From an uncultured Myxococcales bacterium (GTDB taxonomy: Bacteria > Myxococcota_A > UBA9042), in the NCBI GenBank assembly GCA_903924465.1, contig CAIYBN010000013.1:1-55967 (forward strand): a stretch of DNA of 55,967 nucleotides, read 5' to 3'. Of this stretch, positions 43,595 to 51,947 are shown piece by piece (position 1 is the first letter of the stretch; every line of letters begins with the position of its first letter). The notes under the pieces were generated by a model. That model was not told the DNA's origin, searched no databases, and saw only the letters and a program-made list of their open reading frames with translations. Made by a program: the position numbers and the translations under genes.

Positions 43595-44860
43595 ATGACG
43601 AGATCACTGCGTACGGTGCGTTTGGGGCTGATTGGTCTGGGCGTCGTCGGTCAAGGCGTGCTGGAGTTGCTGTCGCGGCAGCGCGCGGATTTGGCGCAAC
43701 GTTTCGGCATCGCGCTGGTGCCCGTGGCCGCGTGCGTGCGCGACGTGCAGCGCGACCGGGGGCCGCACGCTGCGGGTCTGGAACTCGAAACGGATCCACT
43801 GAAACTGGTGCAGCGAGCGGATGTGGATATCGTCGTCGAGTTGGCTGGCGGGCTGGCGATGTGGCCGGCGATTGAAGCGGCGCTGCGCGCGCACAAGCCG
43901 GTGGTGACCGCGAACAAGGCGCTGATTGCGCAAAAACTGGGCGAGCTGGTGAGCTTGTCGCAGGAGACCGGGACGCCGGTGCATTGTGAAGGTGCGGTGG
44001 CGGCGGCGTTGCCGATTCTGCGGTCGCTTGGCCGGCGCGTGGACCGGATCACGCAGGTGCAGGCGATCCTGAATGGCACGAGCAACTTTGTCCTGACGCG
44101 GATGGAACAGGACGAGATGCCGCTCGACAAGGCCGTGGCGCTGGCGCAGCAGAAGGGGTTTGCCGAGGCGGATCCGTCGGCGGATATCGATGGTCACGAC
44201 GCGGCGGCGAAACTGTCGATTCTGGCGCATCGCGCGCTGGGCATCTGGTCAAAGCCGGGCGCGTTTCCTGTGCGCGGTATCCGGGAACTGACCCCGGCGG
44301 ATTTTGATTTGGCTGAAGCGATGGGCCACCGCATTCGCCACATTGCCCACGCAGACGAATTGCCGGATGGTTCTGCGGAGTTGGCCGTGGAGCCGATGCT
44401 GCTGCCGGACTGGCACTTGCTGGCAAGCGTCGAGGAAGAATACAACGCGGTGTACCTGACGTGTGAGTCCGCAGGCGACTTGAGCTTCTTTGGCAAAGGC
44501 GCCGGTGGCTTGCCGACGGCGACCGCGGTGGTGGGCGACCTGGTGGATGTCGCCTTGGGTACACCGACGTGGTGGCCGACGCCGAATGAGCAGCCGCTGG
44601 CGGATCCGGCGCTCCGTCACCGTCGCCACTACGTGCGGATTCACGGCAACCGGCAGATGGTGGCGCGGCGGATCGAGGATCGCCTGCGCAAGTCCGGATT
44701 TTCCGTGCAGGATCGCGCGACGGTCTTGTCCGTGGGTGAGACGATGAACCTTGGCTTCATCGTTGGACCGTCGGAGACCGGGCCGCTGCTCGACGTCGCC
44801 GCGCAACTGCTGGACCTGGAGAAAGTGTCGTCGGTGCTTGTGCTGTCGATCGCCGAGTAG
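43595..44860 (+). CDS. hom: Homoserine dehydrogenase
   Basis: A 421-residue enzyme that reduces aspartate semialdehyde to homoserine. The NAD(P) motif is LGLIGLGVVGQGVLELL, followed by ELAGGLAMWPAIEAALRAHKPVVTANKALIA. The catalytic region has ILNGTSNFVLTRM, then GFAEADPSADIDGHDAAAKLSILA with the catalytic Asp/Lys segment. A C-terminal domain (about 345-421, from RRHYVRIHGN) looks like an ACT domain, which in this family gives feedback control by threonine. The ATG follows the metX stop without a gap (TGAATG). Together they make acyl-homoserine, which links to the sulfur supply from cysDN. Confidence 0.96.
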   Translation: MTRSLRTVRLGLIGLGVVGQGVLELLSRQRADLAQRFGIALVPVAACVRDVQRDRGPHAAGLELETDPLKLVQRADVDIVVELAGGLAMWPAIEAALRAHKPVVTANKALIAQKLGELVSLSQETGTPVHCEGAVAAALPILRSLGRRVDRITQVQAILNGTSNFVLTRMEQDEMPLDKAVALAQQKGFAEADPSADIDGHDAAAKLSILAHRALGIWSKPGAFPVRGIRELTPADFDLAEAMGHRIRHIAHADELPDGSAELAVEPMLLPDWHLLASVEEEYNAVYLTCESAGDLSFFGKGAGGLPTATAVVGDLVDVALGTPTWWPTPNEQPLADPALRHRRHYVRIHGNRQMVARRIEDRLRKSGFSVQDRATVLSVGETMNLGFIVGPSETGPLLDVAAQLLDLEKVSSVLVLSIAE

Positions 44861-44976
44861 TCGCCCAGTGATTTGCACCGACGCCGTTGGCAATGGTATC
44901 GTGCACCGCGTCCGAGCACCCTGCCCGCGTTTGCGCGCCGTGTGTTTGGCTCCCCTTTTCACGAGGACGAATTCCG

Positions 44977-46308
44977 ATGAATCGCGCAGTAGTTTTCTGG
45001 ACCGGGATTGTAGGTATCGTCGCTGTCATGGCGACGGGCTGCGGCAATACGACCGAGACCCACGCGGATCAAGATGCCGTTGCGGATGTCGTTGGCCTCG
45101 GCGAAGGCGTCACAGCCACCGATGCTGGCGACACGGCGGGCGGATCCGATGTCGCGAGCACCGTGCCCACGACCTACACGCCGGTGTGCAAAGCGGACGG
45201 CGACTGCACCGGCGGCCTTTGCGTCAACGGCGTGTGCGTGGACACACCGACCGAAGTCGGCAATCTGACCGACCCAAGTAACGACTACGAACCTTCGACC
45301 GAGACGCTGCAGTTGGGCTGCGTCGACCAACCGCTCGCGGCCATGCTCACCGGCTTGCCGGACATCAAAACGGTCACCATGTGGGGCATCGTGGATCGCT
45401 TTGGCGGCGGCGACATCACGTCGAACGTGGAAGTGGACGTGTTCAAGCTGCAGGATTTCCATCCGGAAGCGTGCGCCGGCATCACCGATAGCGACTTGCG
45501 CAACGCCTGCTTCCAGGACGAAACCAAGGTCGGCAAGCCGATTTCCCACACCGTTTCGCTCGATCCGGATCAACCGGCGGTCGATGCGCAGATCAACCTG
45601 ACGAGCAAGTCCGCTGCGGGCGCGACCTGCGCCATCCATTTCGACTGCCCCAACGGCTACGACTGCCAGAAGACGACCGGCGACGTCGGCAAGGTCTGCG
45701 TGAAGGCGCACGGCGTCTATGCGCTGGAAAATGTGCCGACGAACACGGAGCTCGTGATTCGGGTTCGCAAGCACGATCCGAGTTCCGACTGGCATGACGG
45801 CTACTACTGGGACATCGTGCTGTTTTCGGACCATTTGGACCCGATGGGCGCTGGCCACCAGCCGACCAAGTACATCGGCACGAACACGTACCACGTCAAT
45901 CCGACGATCGTCGGCCAAGGTCAGTGGCAGTTGGTGCCGACGACGCTGGGCATGGGCGACATTGCCGATGGCGATGGCGTCGTCGGTGGGCGCATTCGCG
46001 ATTGCGGCAACTTGAAGCGCGGCGGGTATCCGATCCACGACGCCAAAGTGGCGCTGGGCATTCCGCCGCTGGGCATGGCGTTCTTCAATGACAACGAGGA
46101 CGACACGGTGCCGATCAAGAACAAACAGTCGACAGACACGCTCGGACGGTTTGCCGCGGTGGATCTGCCGCCGGGTGCCAACCGCGTGTCGGCGACGGTC
46201 ATGGTCGGGACGAACACGATCAAGCTGGGCGACCAGGACGTGTTCGTGGTGCCGGGCGCGCTGATGATTGTGTCGCTGCCGGGGCGAATTCCGGTGCTGA
46301 CCAAGTAA
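44977..46308 (+). CDS. Secreted lipoprotein of unknown function
   Basis: A 443-residue lipoprotein. I start at 44977 (MNRAVVFWTG) with GAGGA 9 bases upstream; lipobox MATGC. An Asp/Val/Ala/Thr spacer leads to a Cys-rich knot (CKADGDCTGGLCVNGVCVD) around residues 66-88. The rest is a mixed beta-rich protein with a second Cys cluster (CAIHFDCPNGYDCQ). A carboxypeptidase-regulatory-like beta-sandwich may occupy 340-430 (GRFAAVDLPPGANRVSATV). I do not recognise a catalytic site. The same overall style appears in several deltaproteobacterial surface lipoproteins. The next gene starts 39 bp on, so an operon through 49701 is possible. Confidence 0.82.
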   Translation: MNRAVVFWTGIVGIVAVMATGCGNTTETHADQDAVADVVGLGEGVTATDAGDTAGGSDVASTVPTTYTPVCKADGDCTGGLCVNGVCVDTPTEVGNLTDPSNDYEPSTETLQLGCVDQPLAAMLTGLPDIKTVTMWGIVDRFGGGDITSNVEVDVFKLQDFHPEACAGITDSDLRNACFQDETKVGKPISHTVSLDPDQPAVDAQINLTSKSAAGATCAIHFDCPNGYDCQKTTGDVGKVCVKAHGVYALENVPTNTELVIRVRKHDPSSDWHDGYYWDIVLFSDHLDPMGAGHQPTKYIGTNTYHVNPTIVGQGQWQLVPTTLGMGDIADGDGVVGGRIRDCGNLKRGGYPIHDAKVALGIPPLGMAFFNDNEDDTVPIKNKQSTDTLGRFAAVDLPPGANRVSATVMVGTNTIKLGDQDVFVVPGALMIVSLPGRIPVLTK

Positions 46309-46347
46309 CTTCGCCTGCGTTGGCCAGATCGGAATCGGGGAGATGCC

Positions 46348-46902
46348 ATGCGTATTCTGCTTGTGATGTCTGCGGCCGCCCTGCTGACCACGGCGTGTCA
46401 GTCGCCGCCGCCGCCGGTCGAGCGACCGAAGCGCGTGCCAACCGCTGGCAATGCGGTGTTGCCGCCCACTCCGAATTTGAATCCGCCGCAAGCGCCGGAG
46501 CGCTATCCGGATGGCGCCTGGTCCGTGCGCGGTCTGCTCGCGGCGGACAAGACGGCGCTGGCAGCCATCGATCCGGCGAGCCAAATGCCCGTGAGCCTGC
46601 AGTTGCACGGGACGGTGGCTTCCCTGCACGCGTGTCCGCTGACGGAGAAGGTGTGTCGGCCGGCGCCGTATCTCGAGTTGACTGACAACAAGTCGGGCCA
46701 AGGCCGGCGGCTGTTGGTTGCCGGCGAGCGCGACCTGGAAGCGCGGCATTTTTCCGTGGGCACAGAAGTGACGGTCACGGGCCACTTCGCCACGGCAAGC
46801 GCGGATGGCACGTATTTTGCGCCAGACGGGCTGATCCTGCTGGATCCCCTGCCGCCACCACCAGACGCCGATGCGACGAGTGCAAAAACTGACGCGAAGT
46901 AG
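46348..46902 (+). CDS. Small lipoprotein with OB-fold-like domain
   Basis: A 184-residue lipoprotein with signal peptide and lipobox LTTAC, then a Pro-rich spacer (residues 18-50). The compact domain at about 80-165 alternates short strands (VSLQLHGTVASLHAC, YLELTDN, RRLLVAG, VGTEVTVTGHFATA, FAPDGLILLD) as in the OB-fold of periplasmic proteins related to cytochrome-c maturation and nucleic-acid-binding folds. That resemblance is by pattern only. Two Cys (in ACPL and VCRP) could form a disulfide. GGGGAGA lies upstream of the ATG. The last 32 bases overlap the start of the membrane protein gene at 46871 in another frame, which argues for coupling. Confidence 0.8.
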   Translation: MRILLVMSAAALLTTACQSPPPPVERPKRVPTAGNAVLPPTPNLNPPQAPERYPDGAWSVRGLLAADKTALAAIDPASQMPVSLQLHGTVASLHACPLTEKVCRPAPYLELTDNKSGQGRRLLVAGERDLEARHFSVGTEVTVTGHFATASADGTYFAPDGLILLDPLPPPPDADATSAKTDAK

Positions 46903-48892
46903 CGTTTGGCTACTGCTTTCCCTTCTGGCGACGGCGTGGAATCCGGGCCTCGCGCACGCGCAGGCGATCGACCGCGGCCGCGAGCCGGACGTGCTGCGGC
47001 TGCTGCTGCCGTACGTGGATGAAGGGCCGGTCGGCGAAGGCGGCAAGCTTGGCCGGATCGCCATTGGTCAGCAGGCGATTGAGCTGGACGTGGTCAACGG
47101 CACGGGGCAAACGGGTTCGCTGCGCCTGACGCCTCGCGCGCCGGCGGATCAGGCCGATGGTTCCAAGTCGTTCCGGATTGCGGTGCCGGTCGCGCCAACG
47201 CCGCAGCTCGCGCAGGCCCAGCAACTGCTGCGCGCGGCGATTGTCCGCAACGACGACGGCTCTTTCTTTGCCCATGCGCGCGTGATCTGGATGACAGAGC
47301 AAACTCCGGTGATGGATTCCGGAGCGTTGCGCTTTGCGCTGCAGTGGGCGAGCGCGTTGTGGGGGATACTGCTCGCGCTGCTCGTGTGGCACGCATGGCG
47401 CGACCGCGCGCCGCTGAAATGGCTGTTCTGGCTGAGCTTTGCCCTGCTGGCGGCACTCGTCCGGCGGCAAACGCCGTTTGTGCCGCTGCATGCCAACGGC
47501 CACGGCCTGGAAGAACTGCTGGTCGCTATCGGTGGGCCAGATGATGCAGGCGCGACGGGCCGGTTCGTCCTGCAGTATGGCCCCGCGTGGTTGACGCCGC
47601 TGCGCAGTTTGACAGCCTGGATTGGCCAGACACACGACCAGCTCGCCGTGGTTTCCTCGGCACTTGGTGGGCTGGCCGCCGCATTCGGCACCGCTGCGGC
47701 CTGGCGGTTGTCGCGGCAGTGGCTGTGGACGGCGATGGCGGCTGGCATTTTCATCTTCGTGCCGGTGGCGGCGCGCGTCGGCCACAGCGAGTCGCCGTTT
47801 GTCGTCGCGCAACTCCTTGTCGCGCTGTCGCTGTGGCTCTCGACGCACCGGACGCATGGAACGCAGTTCGCCTTGTTGCTGACATTGGCGCTGCTGGCCC
47901 TCGGTCATCCCGTCGGTATTGGATTCGCAGCGGGCGTGTACCTGCTCATCCTGGCGATTTCCTTGGACGACGCCGAGTGGCGCCCGGCTTTCCATCTCCT
48001 GTTGCTGGCGGGTACGGTCATCGCCGTGGGCGTGGAGCTGTCGCAGTGTCGCATGAGCGTCGCCGACCGGCTGACTTCCTCCCCGCAGTTTCAAATCCCG
48101 GTTCCGACCCGGCCGCAGGACTATTGGCTCTGGCTACAGGCAGGCTATGCGCCCCGCGCCGCGATGCTGGCGATGGCCATGGGACTTTGGTCGTTTGGCC
48201 GCGGTCGGGTCGGGCGCATGCGCTGGGTCGTGTTGGGCACCGCTTTGATGGGCACGGGTCTGGTCGCAGCGGCGGGGCTGATGGTCACCGCGTGCGTGAC
48301 GGACGGGTTGCGCTATCAGGCGCCGTTCGCGCCGGTCCTGACATTGCTCGTGGCGCGGGCTGGGCAAGGGTTTGCCGAACACTTTCAAGGTCGCATCCTC
48401 GCCGCGGCCCTGTGGCTGAGCATCGCCTGGGGCTTTGGCGATCTGGACGCCGGTCGACGTCCGGATGCCCAAGGCCAAGCGTATCTGGACCTGCGGCAAA
48501 ATCTGCGCAGGCTGACGGGTGACGTCTGGCTGGTCACGCCAGACCGCGCGCGCGGCCATGAACAGGTCGTCGTCCAAATGCCACTTGGGCGCCTGAGCAC
48601 CGACGGAGCGATCCTGCGCACGCTGACCGTCAGCGACGTCCAGACGGCATGCACAACGCACATGACCCTGCCGAAGCAGGCGTTTGTCTGGTTGGATCCG
48701 GCCTGTGCCGCGGTCGTGCCGACGGGCGCCACGCCGGCTTGTGAGACGCTGCTGCCGCTGGTCGGTGAGACGGTGCAGGAGTTCCACGTTTCGCCGGTGT
48801 TGCCGCTGTCGACGGCGGGAATGGCTGGTGAATTCAACAAATATCCGCCCGGTGCGATCGCGCTGAAGCTGGCGCGTTTGAGGTGTCCGTGA
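46871..48892 (+). CDS. Large polytopic membrane protein with exported N-terminal domain
   Basis: A 673-residue protein. A signal peptide ends in AHA (about residue 30). An extracytoplasmic domain (about 31-155) is followed by around ten hydrophobic segments (about 157-510) and a C-terminal soluble domain (about 510-673) with several Cys (TACTTH, DPACAA, ACETLL). HANGHGLEELLVAIGG lies in a loop after the second segment and may be part of an active site, as in GT-C-like enzymes, but I see no firm catalytic motif. The ATG at 46871 lies within the preceding lipoprotein gene. The 3' end overlaps the thioesterase gene by 4 bases. Unknown function. Confidence 0.75.
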   Translation: MRRVQKLTRSSVWLLLSLLATAWNPGLAHAQAIDRGREPDVLRLLLPYVDEGPVGEGGKLGRIAIGQQAIELDVVNGTGQTGSLRLTPRAPADQADGSKSFRIAVPVAPTPQLAQAQQLLRAAIVRNDDGSFFAHARVIWMTEQTPVMDSGALRFALQWASALWGILLALLVWHAWRDRAPLKWLFWLSFALLAALVRRQTPFVPLHANGHGLEELLVAIGGPDDAGATGRFVLQYGPAWLTPLRSLTAWIGQTHDQLAVVSSALGGLAAAFGTAAAWRLSRQWLWTAMAAGIFIFVPVAARVGHSESPFVVAQLLVALSLWLSTHRTHGTQFALLLTLALLALGHPVGIGFAAGVYLLILAISLDDAEWRPAFHLLLLAGTVIAVGVELSQCRMSVADRLTSSPQFQIPVPTRPQDYWLWLQAGYAPRAAMLAMAMGLWSFGRGRVGRMRWVVLGTALMGTGLVAAAGLMVTACVTDGLRYQAPFAPVLTLLVARAGQGFAEHFQGRILAAALWLSIAWGFGDLDAGRRPDAQGQAYLDLRQNLRRLTGDVWLVTPDRARGHEQVVVQMPLGRLSTDGAILRTLTVSDVQTACTTHMTLPKQAFVWLDPACAAVVPTGATPACETLLPLVGETVQEFHVSPVLPLSTAGMAGEFNKYPPGAIALKLARLRCP

Positions 48893-49701
48893 CCACCCTG
48901 CCCGATCCGACCGCGCCGCTCGAACAACTCGTGACGCCGCAGCGTCTTGGCGCCGGTGAATTCGCGTTTGTCTTTCCCGATGGCTGGCAACAGGGTCGCG
49001 GGGCGTTTGGCGGCTTGGTCGTCGCCGCGCTGGTGCGCGCCGCGGAGGCGGATGCCACGGAGGGACGCACGTTGCGCTCCATCACGGCTGAACTGTGCGG
49101 TCCCGTCCAACCCGGTCCGGCGTTGGTGCGGACGGAGGTGCTGCGGGCCGGCAACGGCATTTCCACTATCGCCGTCCGGCTGCTCCAGGACGACGAGGTC
49201 CAAGCGCACGCGGTCATCGTTCTGGGCAAGGCGCGGGCCGCCGATTGCGACATCACGCTGCTGACGCCGCCGCAGCAAACGCCGTGGTGTGACGTGCCGC
49301 TGATGCCGGTTGCGCCGCCGATGGGTCCGCATTTTGGCCGGTATTTCGAATTTCGCAGCACGGGCGCTGTGCCGTTCTCGGGCAAAGTGTCGACCCAGAC
49401 TTCCGGTTGGATTCGTCCGAAATTTGCCCACCTGCGCGATGCCGCTTGGGTCGCTGCCTGCGCGGATGCGTGGTGGCCCGTTCTGTTCACCCAAGTGCAA
49501 GAACCGCGACCCATGGCGACGATTGCCTTTTCGCTGCAGCTCCTGTGCGACCCGGCGACGCTCGATCCAGAAGCGCCGCTGCAGCACGTAGCGCGGACCG
49601 CGGCAGTGGCAGATGGCTACGCCGTGGAGTATCGCGAATTGTGGAGTGCCGATGGGCGTCTCGTGGCCTTGAATGAGCAAACGATTGTGGTGATTCGCTA
49701 G
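48889..49701 (+). CDS. Acyl-CoA thioesterase, TesB-like double hot-dog
   Basis: A 270-residue cytosolic protein with two hot-dog domains: about 12-120 (GWQQGRGAFGGLVVAALVRAAE with the family Gly-Gly) and about 150-270 (RPMATIAFSLQLLCDP, VEYRELWSADGRLVALNEQ). This is the 4HBT_3/TesB-like layout that hydrolyses acyl-CoA to free acid and CoA. The second-half motif FSLQLLCDP sits where TesB-type enzymes have their catalytic polar residues, but I cannot pin the triad. I choose GTG at 48889, overlapping the previous stop (GTGA) with GAGG 5 bases upstream; 48883 is possible. It closes a run of envelope genes, so acyl-chain turnover for an envelope modification is conceivable. Confidence 0.85.
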   Translation: MTTLPDPTAPLEQLVTPQRLGAGEFAFVFPDGWQQGRGAFGGLVVAALVRAAEADATEGRTLRSITAELCGPVQPGPALVRTEVLRAGNGISTIAVRLLQDDEVQAHAVIVLGKARAADCDITLLTPPQQTPWCDVPLMPVAPPMGPHFGRYFEFRSTGAVPFSGKVSTQTSGWIRPKFAHLRDAAWVAACADAWWPVLFTQVQEPRPMATIAFSLQLLCDPATLDPEAPLQHVARTAAVADGYAVEYRELWSADGRLVALNEQTIVVIR

Positions 49702-49835
49702 CCTCAGCGTTCGCGCGACTTTCAGCACTTCGTCGGCTCAAGCAATGGGCAAAGATCGCAGGCAGAGCCCGCTTGACCTCACCCCACGAAGTCGCACACT
49801 CTTGCCGCGCCGACCGCGCGCGCAAGGGTGACGTC

Positions 49836-50462
49836 ATGCATGCCGAAAACAACCGAAACAGCACCACGCGCCAAGTTCGATTTTCCGGCGCCAGCTGGCT
49901 CATCGCACTCTGCCTGCTTGGTTTCGCCGGCTGCGGCAACGACGCTTTGCCTGCGACCGAAGATGCGAATGCCAGCAATACAGACAGCCTCGGCGATCTC
50001 GCCGTCACCGATACGCCGGGCGATGTGACCGCCACCGTGGATCCCCTCATCGGCACCTGGAGCTACAGTGGCCACGTGCCGGCGATTGTGACGATTACGC
50101 TGACGCTCCAAGCCGACAAGACCTTCACGTTCTCGGAAACCGTCGCGCCGCCCACGCATCCCGCTGGCTGGGTGCCGACGACTTGCGTCACGACGCACAG
50201 CCTCTACGGCACCTATGCCCTGACCGCGCCGGGTGGCACGCCGACGGTGACCTGGACCTTCGCCGGTGGTTTGGCCAACACCGTGACGGGCTGCGAGGAT
50301 CCTGCGAGCGATACCCCAGGAACGCCGATGACGCCGGAGGCCATCGTTGCCTATCGGGCGCAAGGGCTGTTTCCACCGGTGACGGAGGCGTATGCGGTCA
50401 CGGCGACGTCGCTGGTGTTTACCGAGCCGGGGACGGGGTATCAGAAGGCGTTCACCAAGTGA
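49836..50462 (+). CDS. Small lipoprotein with lipocalin-like domain
   Basis: A 208-residue lipoprotein. I start at 49836 (MHAENNRNS) with AAGGGTG upstream; the frame extends upstream without a signal. The signal has a long N-region and lipobox GFAGC. After an Asn/Asp/Thr spacer (about 35-65) comes a beta-rich domain that opens with PLIGTWSYSGHVP and ADKTFTFSETV, as lipocalin-like and other small beta-barrel domains do. Two Cys (TTCV and GCED) are available for a disulfide. No enzyme motif is visible. It is followed after 77 bp by the GDSL lipoprotein on the same strand. Confidence 0.78.
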   Translation: MHAENNRNSTTRQVRFSGASWLIALCLLGFAGCGNDALPATEDANASNTDSLGDLAVTDTPGDVTATVDPLIGTWSYSGHVPAIVTITLTLQADKTFTFSETVAPPTHPAGWVPTTCVTTHSLYGTYALTAPGGTPTVTWTFAGGLANTVTGCEDPASDTPGTPMTPEAIVAYRAQGLFPPVTEAYAVTATSLVFTEPGTGYQKAFTK

Positions 50463-50539
50463 TTCTTTTGGTTTCAAACGATTGGGATCTGCCCGCCAGC
50501 GTCACAAGCGCGTCGGCGGTCGTGAAGAGGGCAGCCAGC

Positions 50540-51778
50540 ATGACACACGCATCTCACCTCCGCCCGCGCCTGGGGATCGGGCTGTTCATGCTGGCACTCT
50601 TCAGTTGCGGCGGGCAGCACGACGTGGCAATGCCGCGGCGCGTGGCGACGTGGGCGTCGGCGCAACAGGACTACAATGAACTGCTGCCGGGCGCGTTGCC
50701 GCTGCGCGGTCCGCTGACCCTGACGCATGTCACGGTGCGGCAAATCGCCCATTTGTCGCTTGGCGGTACCGACGTGCGCATCAAGTTGTCCAACCTTTTT
50801 GGCACCACGCCCACGACATTTTCCGCGATCTCCGCGGCACTGAGCGTCGGTGGTTCCACCATTGACCCGGCGACGGCACATGCGGTGACGTTTGCCGGCG
50901 CACCGGAATTGACGCTCGCGGCGGGCGCCGAAGCTTGGAGTGATCCGATTGCATGGCCGGTCGTCGACCATGCGGACCTTGCGGTCAGCTTCTATCTGCC
51001 AACAGACGCAGCCGTCGGTTCTGTGCATTTGATAGCGCAACAGAGCCAGTATATCGCCGCGGGCAATGCCGTCACGGCGACAACGCTCGATGGCGCGGAA
51101 GTGACGACCTCGACGTATTGGCTCGCCGCGGTTGATGTGGTGGCTGACGCCCAAGCCAAAGTCGTCGTCGCTTTTGGGGATTCGCTCACTGATGGCGTGG
51201 AATCCACCGTGGACGCCAACCGCCGCTGGCCCAATGACCTCGACACACGCCTGCATGCGCAACCGGCTGCGACGCCGATCAGCGTCGTCAACACCGGCAT
51301 CGGCGGCAACCGCTGGTTGAACGATTTCATCGGCCCCAACGGCTCCGGCCGCTTTGCCCGCGAGGTATTGGCCGCATCCGGTGTCACGCATACGGTGATT
51401 TGGCTCGGCATCAACGACATCGGCGTGCCGGTCTACGTGCCGGCGCAAGTGGTCACAGCCGAGCAAATCACCGCCGCTATCGCCAATGCCGCATCGGCGG
51501 CCCAGGATCACGGCGTTCGCGTCTGCGTCGCCACGCTGACGCCCTTTTCCGGCGCATTTTACTACACCGACGAGAACGAGGCCAAACGTCAGGCCGTCAA
51601 CGCGTGGATTCGCGGCAATTCGAGCTTCTCGGTCGTCGATTTTGACCTCGCGGCGCGCGATCCGGCGAATCCGACGGCGCTCCTGCCCGCGTTCGACAGT
51701 GGTGACCACCTGCACTTGACGGATTTGGGCTACCAACACCTGGCTGACACGCTGGATCTTGGATTTTTCGCGCCCTGA
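50540..51778 (+). CDS. GDSL/SGNH esterase lipoprotein
   Basis: A 412-residue lipoprotein. I start at 50540 (MTHASHLRPR) with GAGGG upstream; lipobox ALFSC. An N-terminal beta-sandwich (about 40-190) contains TVRQIAHLSLGGTDVRIKLS, the accessory domain seen in secreted GDSL hydrolases of actinobacteria and others. The SGNH domain follows: block I VAFGDSLTDG with Ser215, block II NTGIGGNRW, block III WLGINDIG and block V GDHLHLTDLG with the Asp-His pair. All four blocks are intact, so it should be an active esterase acting outside the cell. Substrate unknown, likely an acylated glycan. The intergenic repeat at 51775 begins inside its stop codon. Confidence 0.9.
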   Translation: MTHASHLRPRLGIGLFMLALFSCGGQHDVAMPRRVATWASAQQDYNELLPGALPLRGPLTLTHVTVRQIAHLSLGGTDVRIKLSNLFGTTPTTFSAISAALSVGGSTIDPATAHAVTFAGAPELTLAAGAEAWSDPIAWPVVDHADLAVSFYLPTDAAVGSVHLIAQQSQYIAAGNAVTATTLDGAEVTTSTYWLAAVDVVADAQAKVVVAFGDSLTDGVESTVDANRRWPNDLDTRLHAQPAATPISVVNTGIGGNRWLNDFIGPNGSGRFAREVLAASGVTHTVIWLGINDIGVPVYVPAQVVTAEQITAAIANAASAAQDHGVRVCVATLTPFSGAFYYTDENEAKRQAVNAWIRGNSSFSVVDFDLAARDPANPTALLPAFDSGDHLHLTDLGYQHLADTLDLGFFAP

Positions 51779-51858
51779 CTGGGCTTGCGCGTGAGCTTCC
51801 TGCGCTTCGCTGCGGCAATCGCGACCCGCGCCTTCGCGAAGTGTTGGGTGGGCTCGTG
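51775..51858 (+). repeat. Dispersed intergenic repeat, second family, copy 1
   Basis: CTGACTGGGC overlaps the stop codon of the GDSL lipoprotein and opens a stretch of about 84 bp that matches 53711-53798 with a few gaps. Shared landmarks in order are CTGACTGGGC, an AGCTT segment, CCTGCGCTTCGCT, CGGCAA, CGCCT and GGTGGGC-GTCGTG-like bases. It lies in the gap between convergent genes, with nothing else recognisable up to 51947. Confidence 0.65.
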
Positions 51859-51947
51859 CCGAAGAAACGTCGGCATGTAGTTTTGCCAAACTCAGCGGCT
51901 GCGCAGCCTTATCAGAAAGACAAACGCATGCGCGTTGCCCTGCCCGC

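Noticed and set aside
44959..47064. Open minus-strand frame of about 700 codons over lipoprotein genes
   Set aside because: Antisense to genes with lipoboxes and ribosome sites; no credible motif in the translation.
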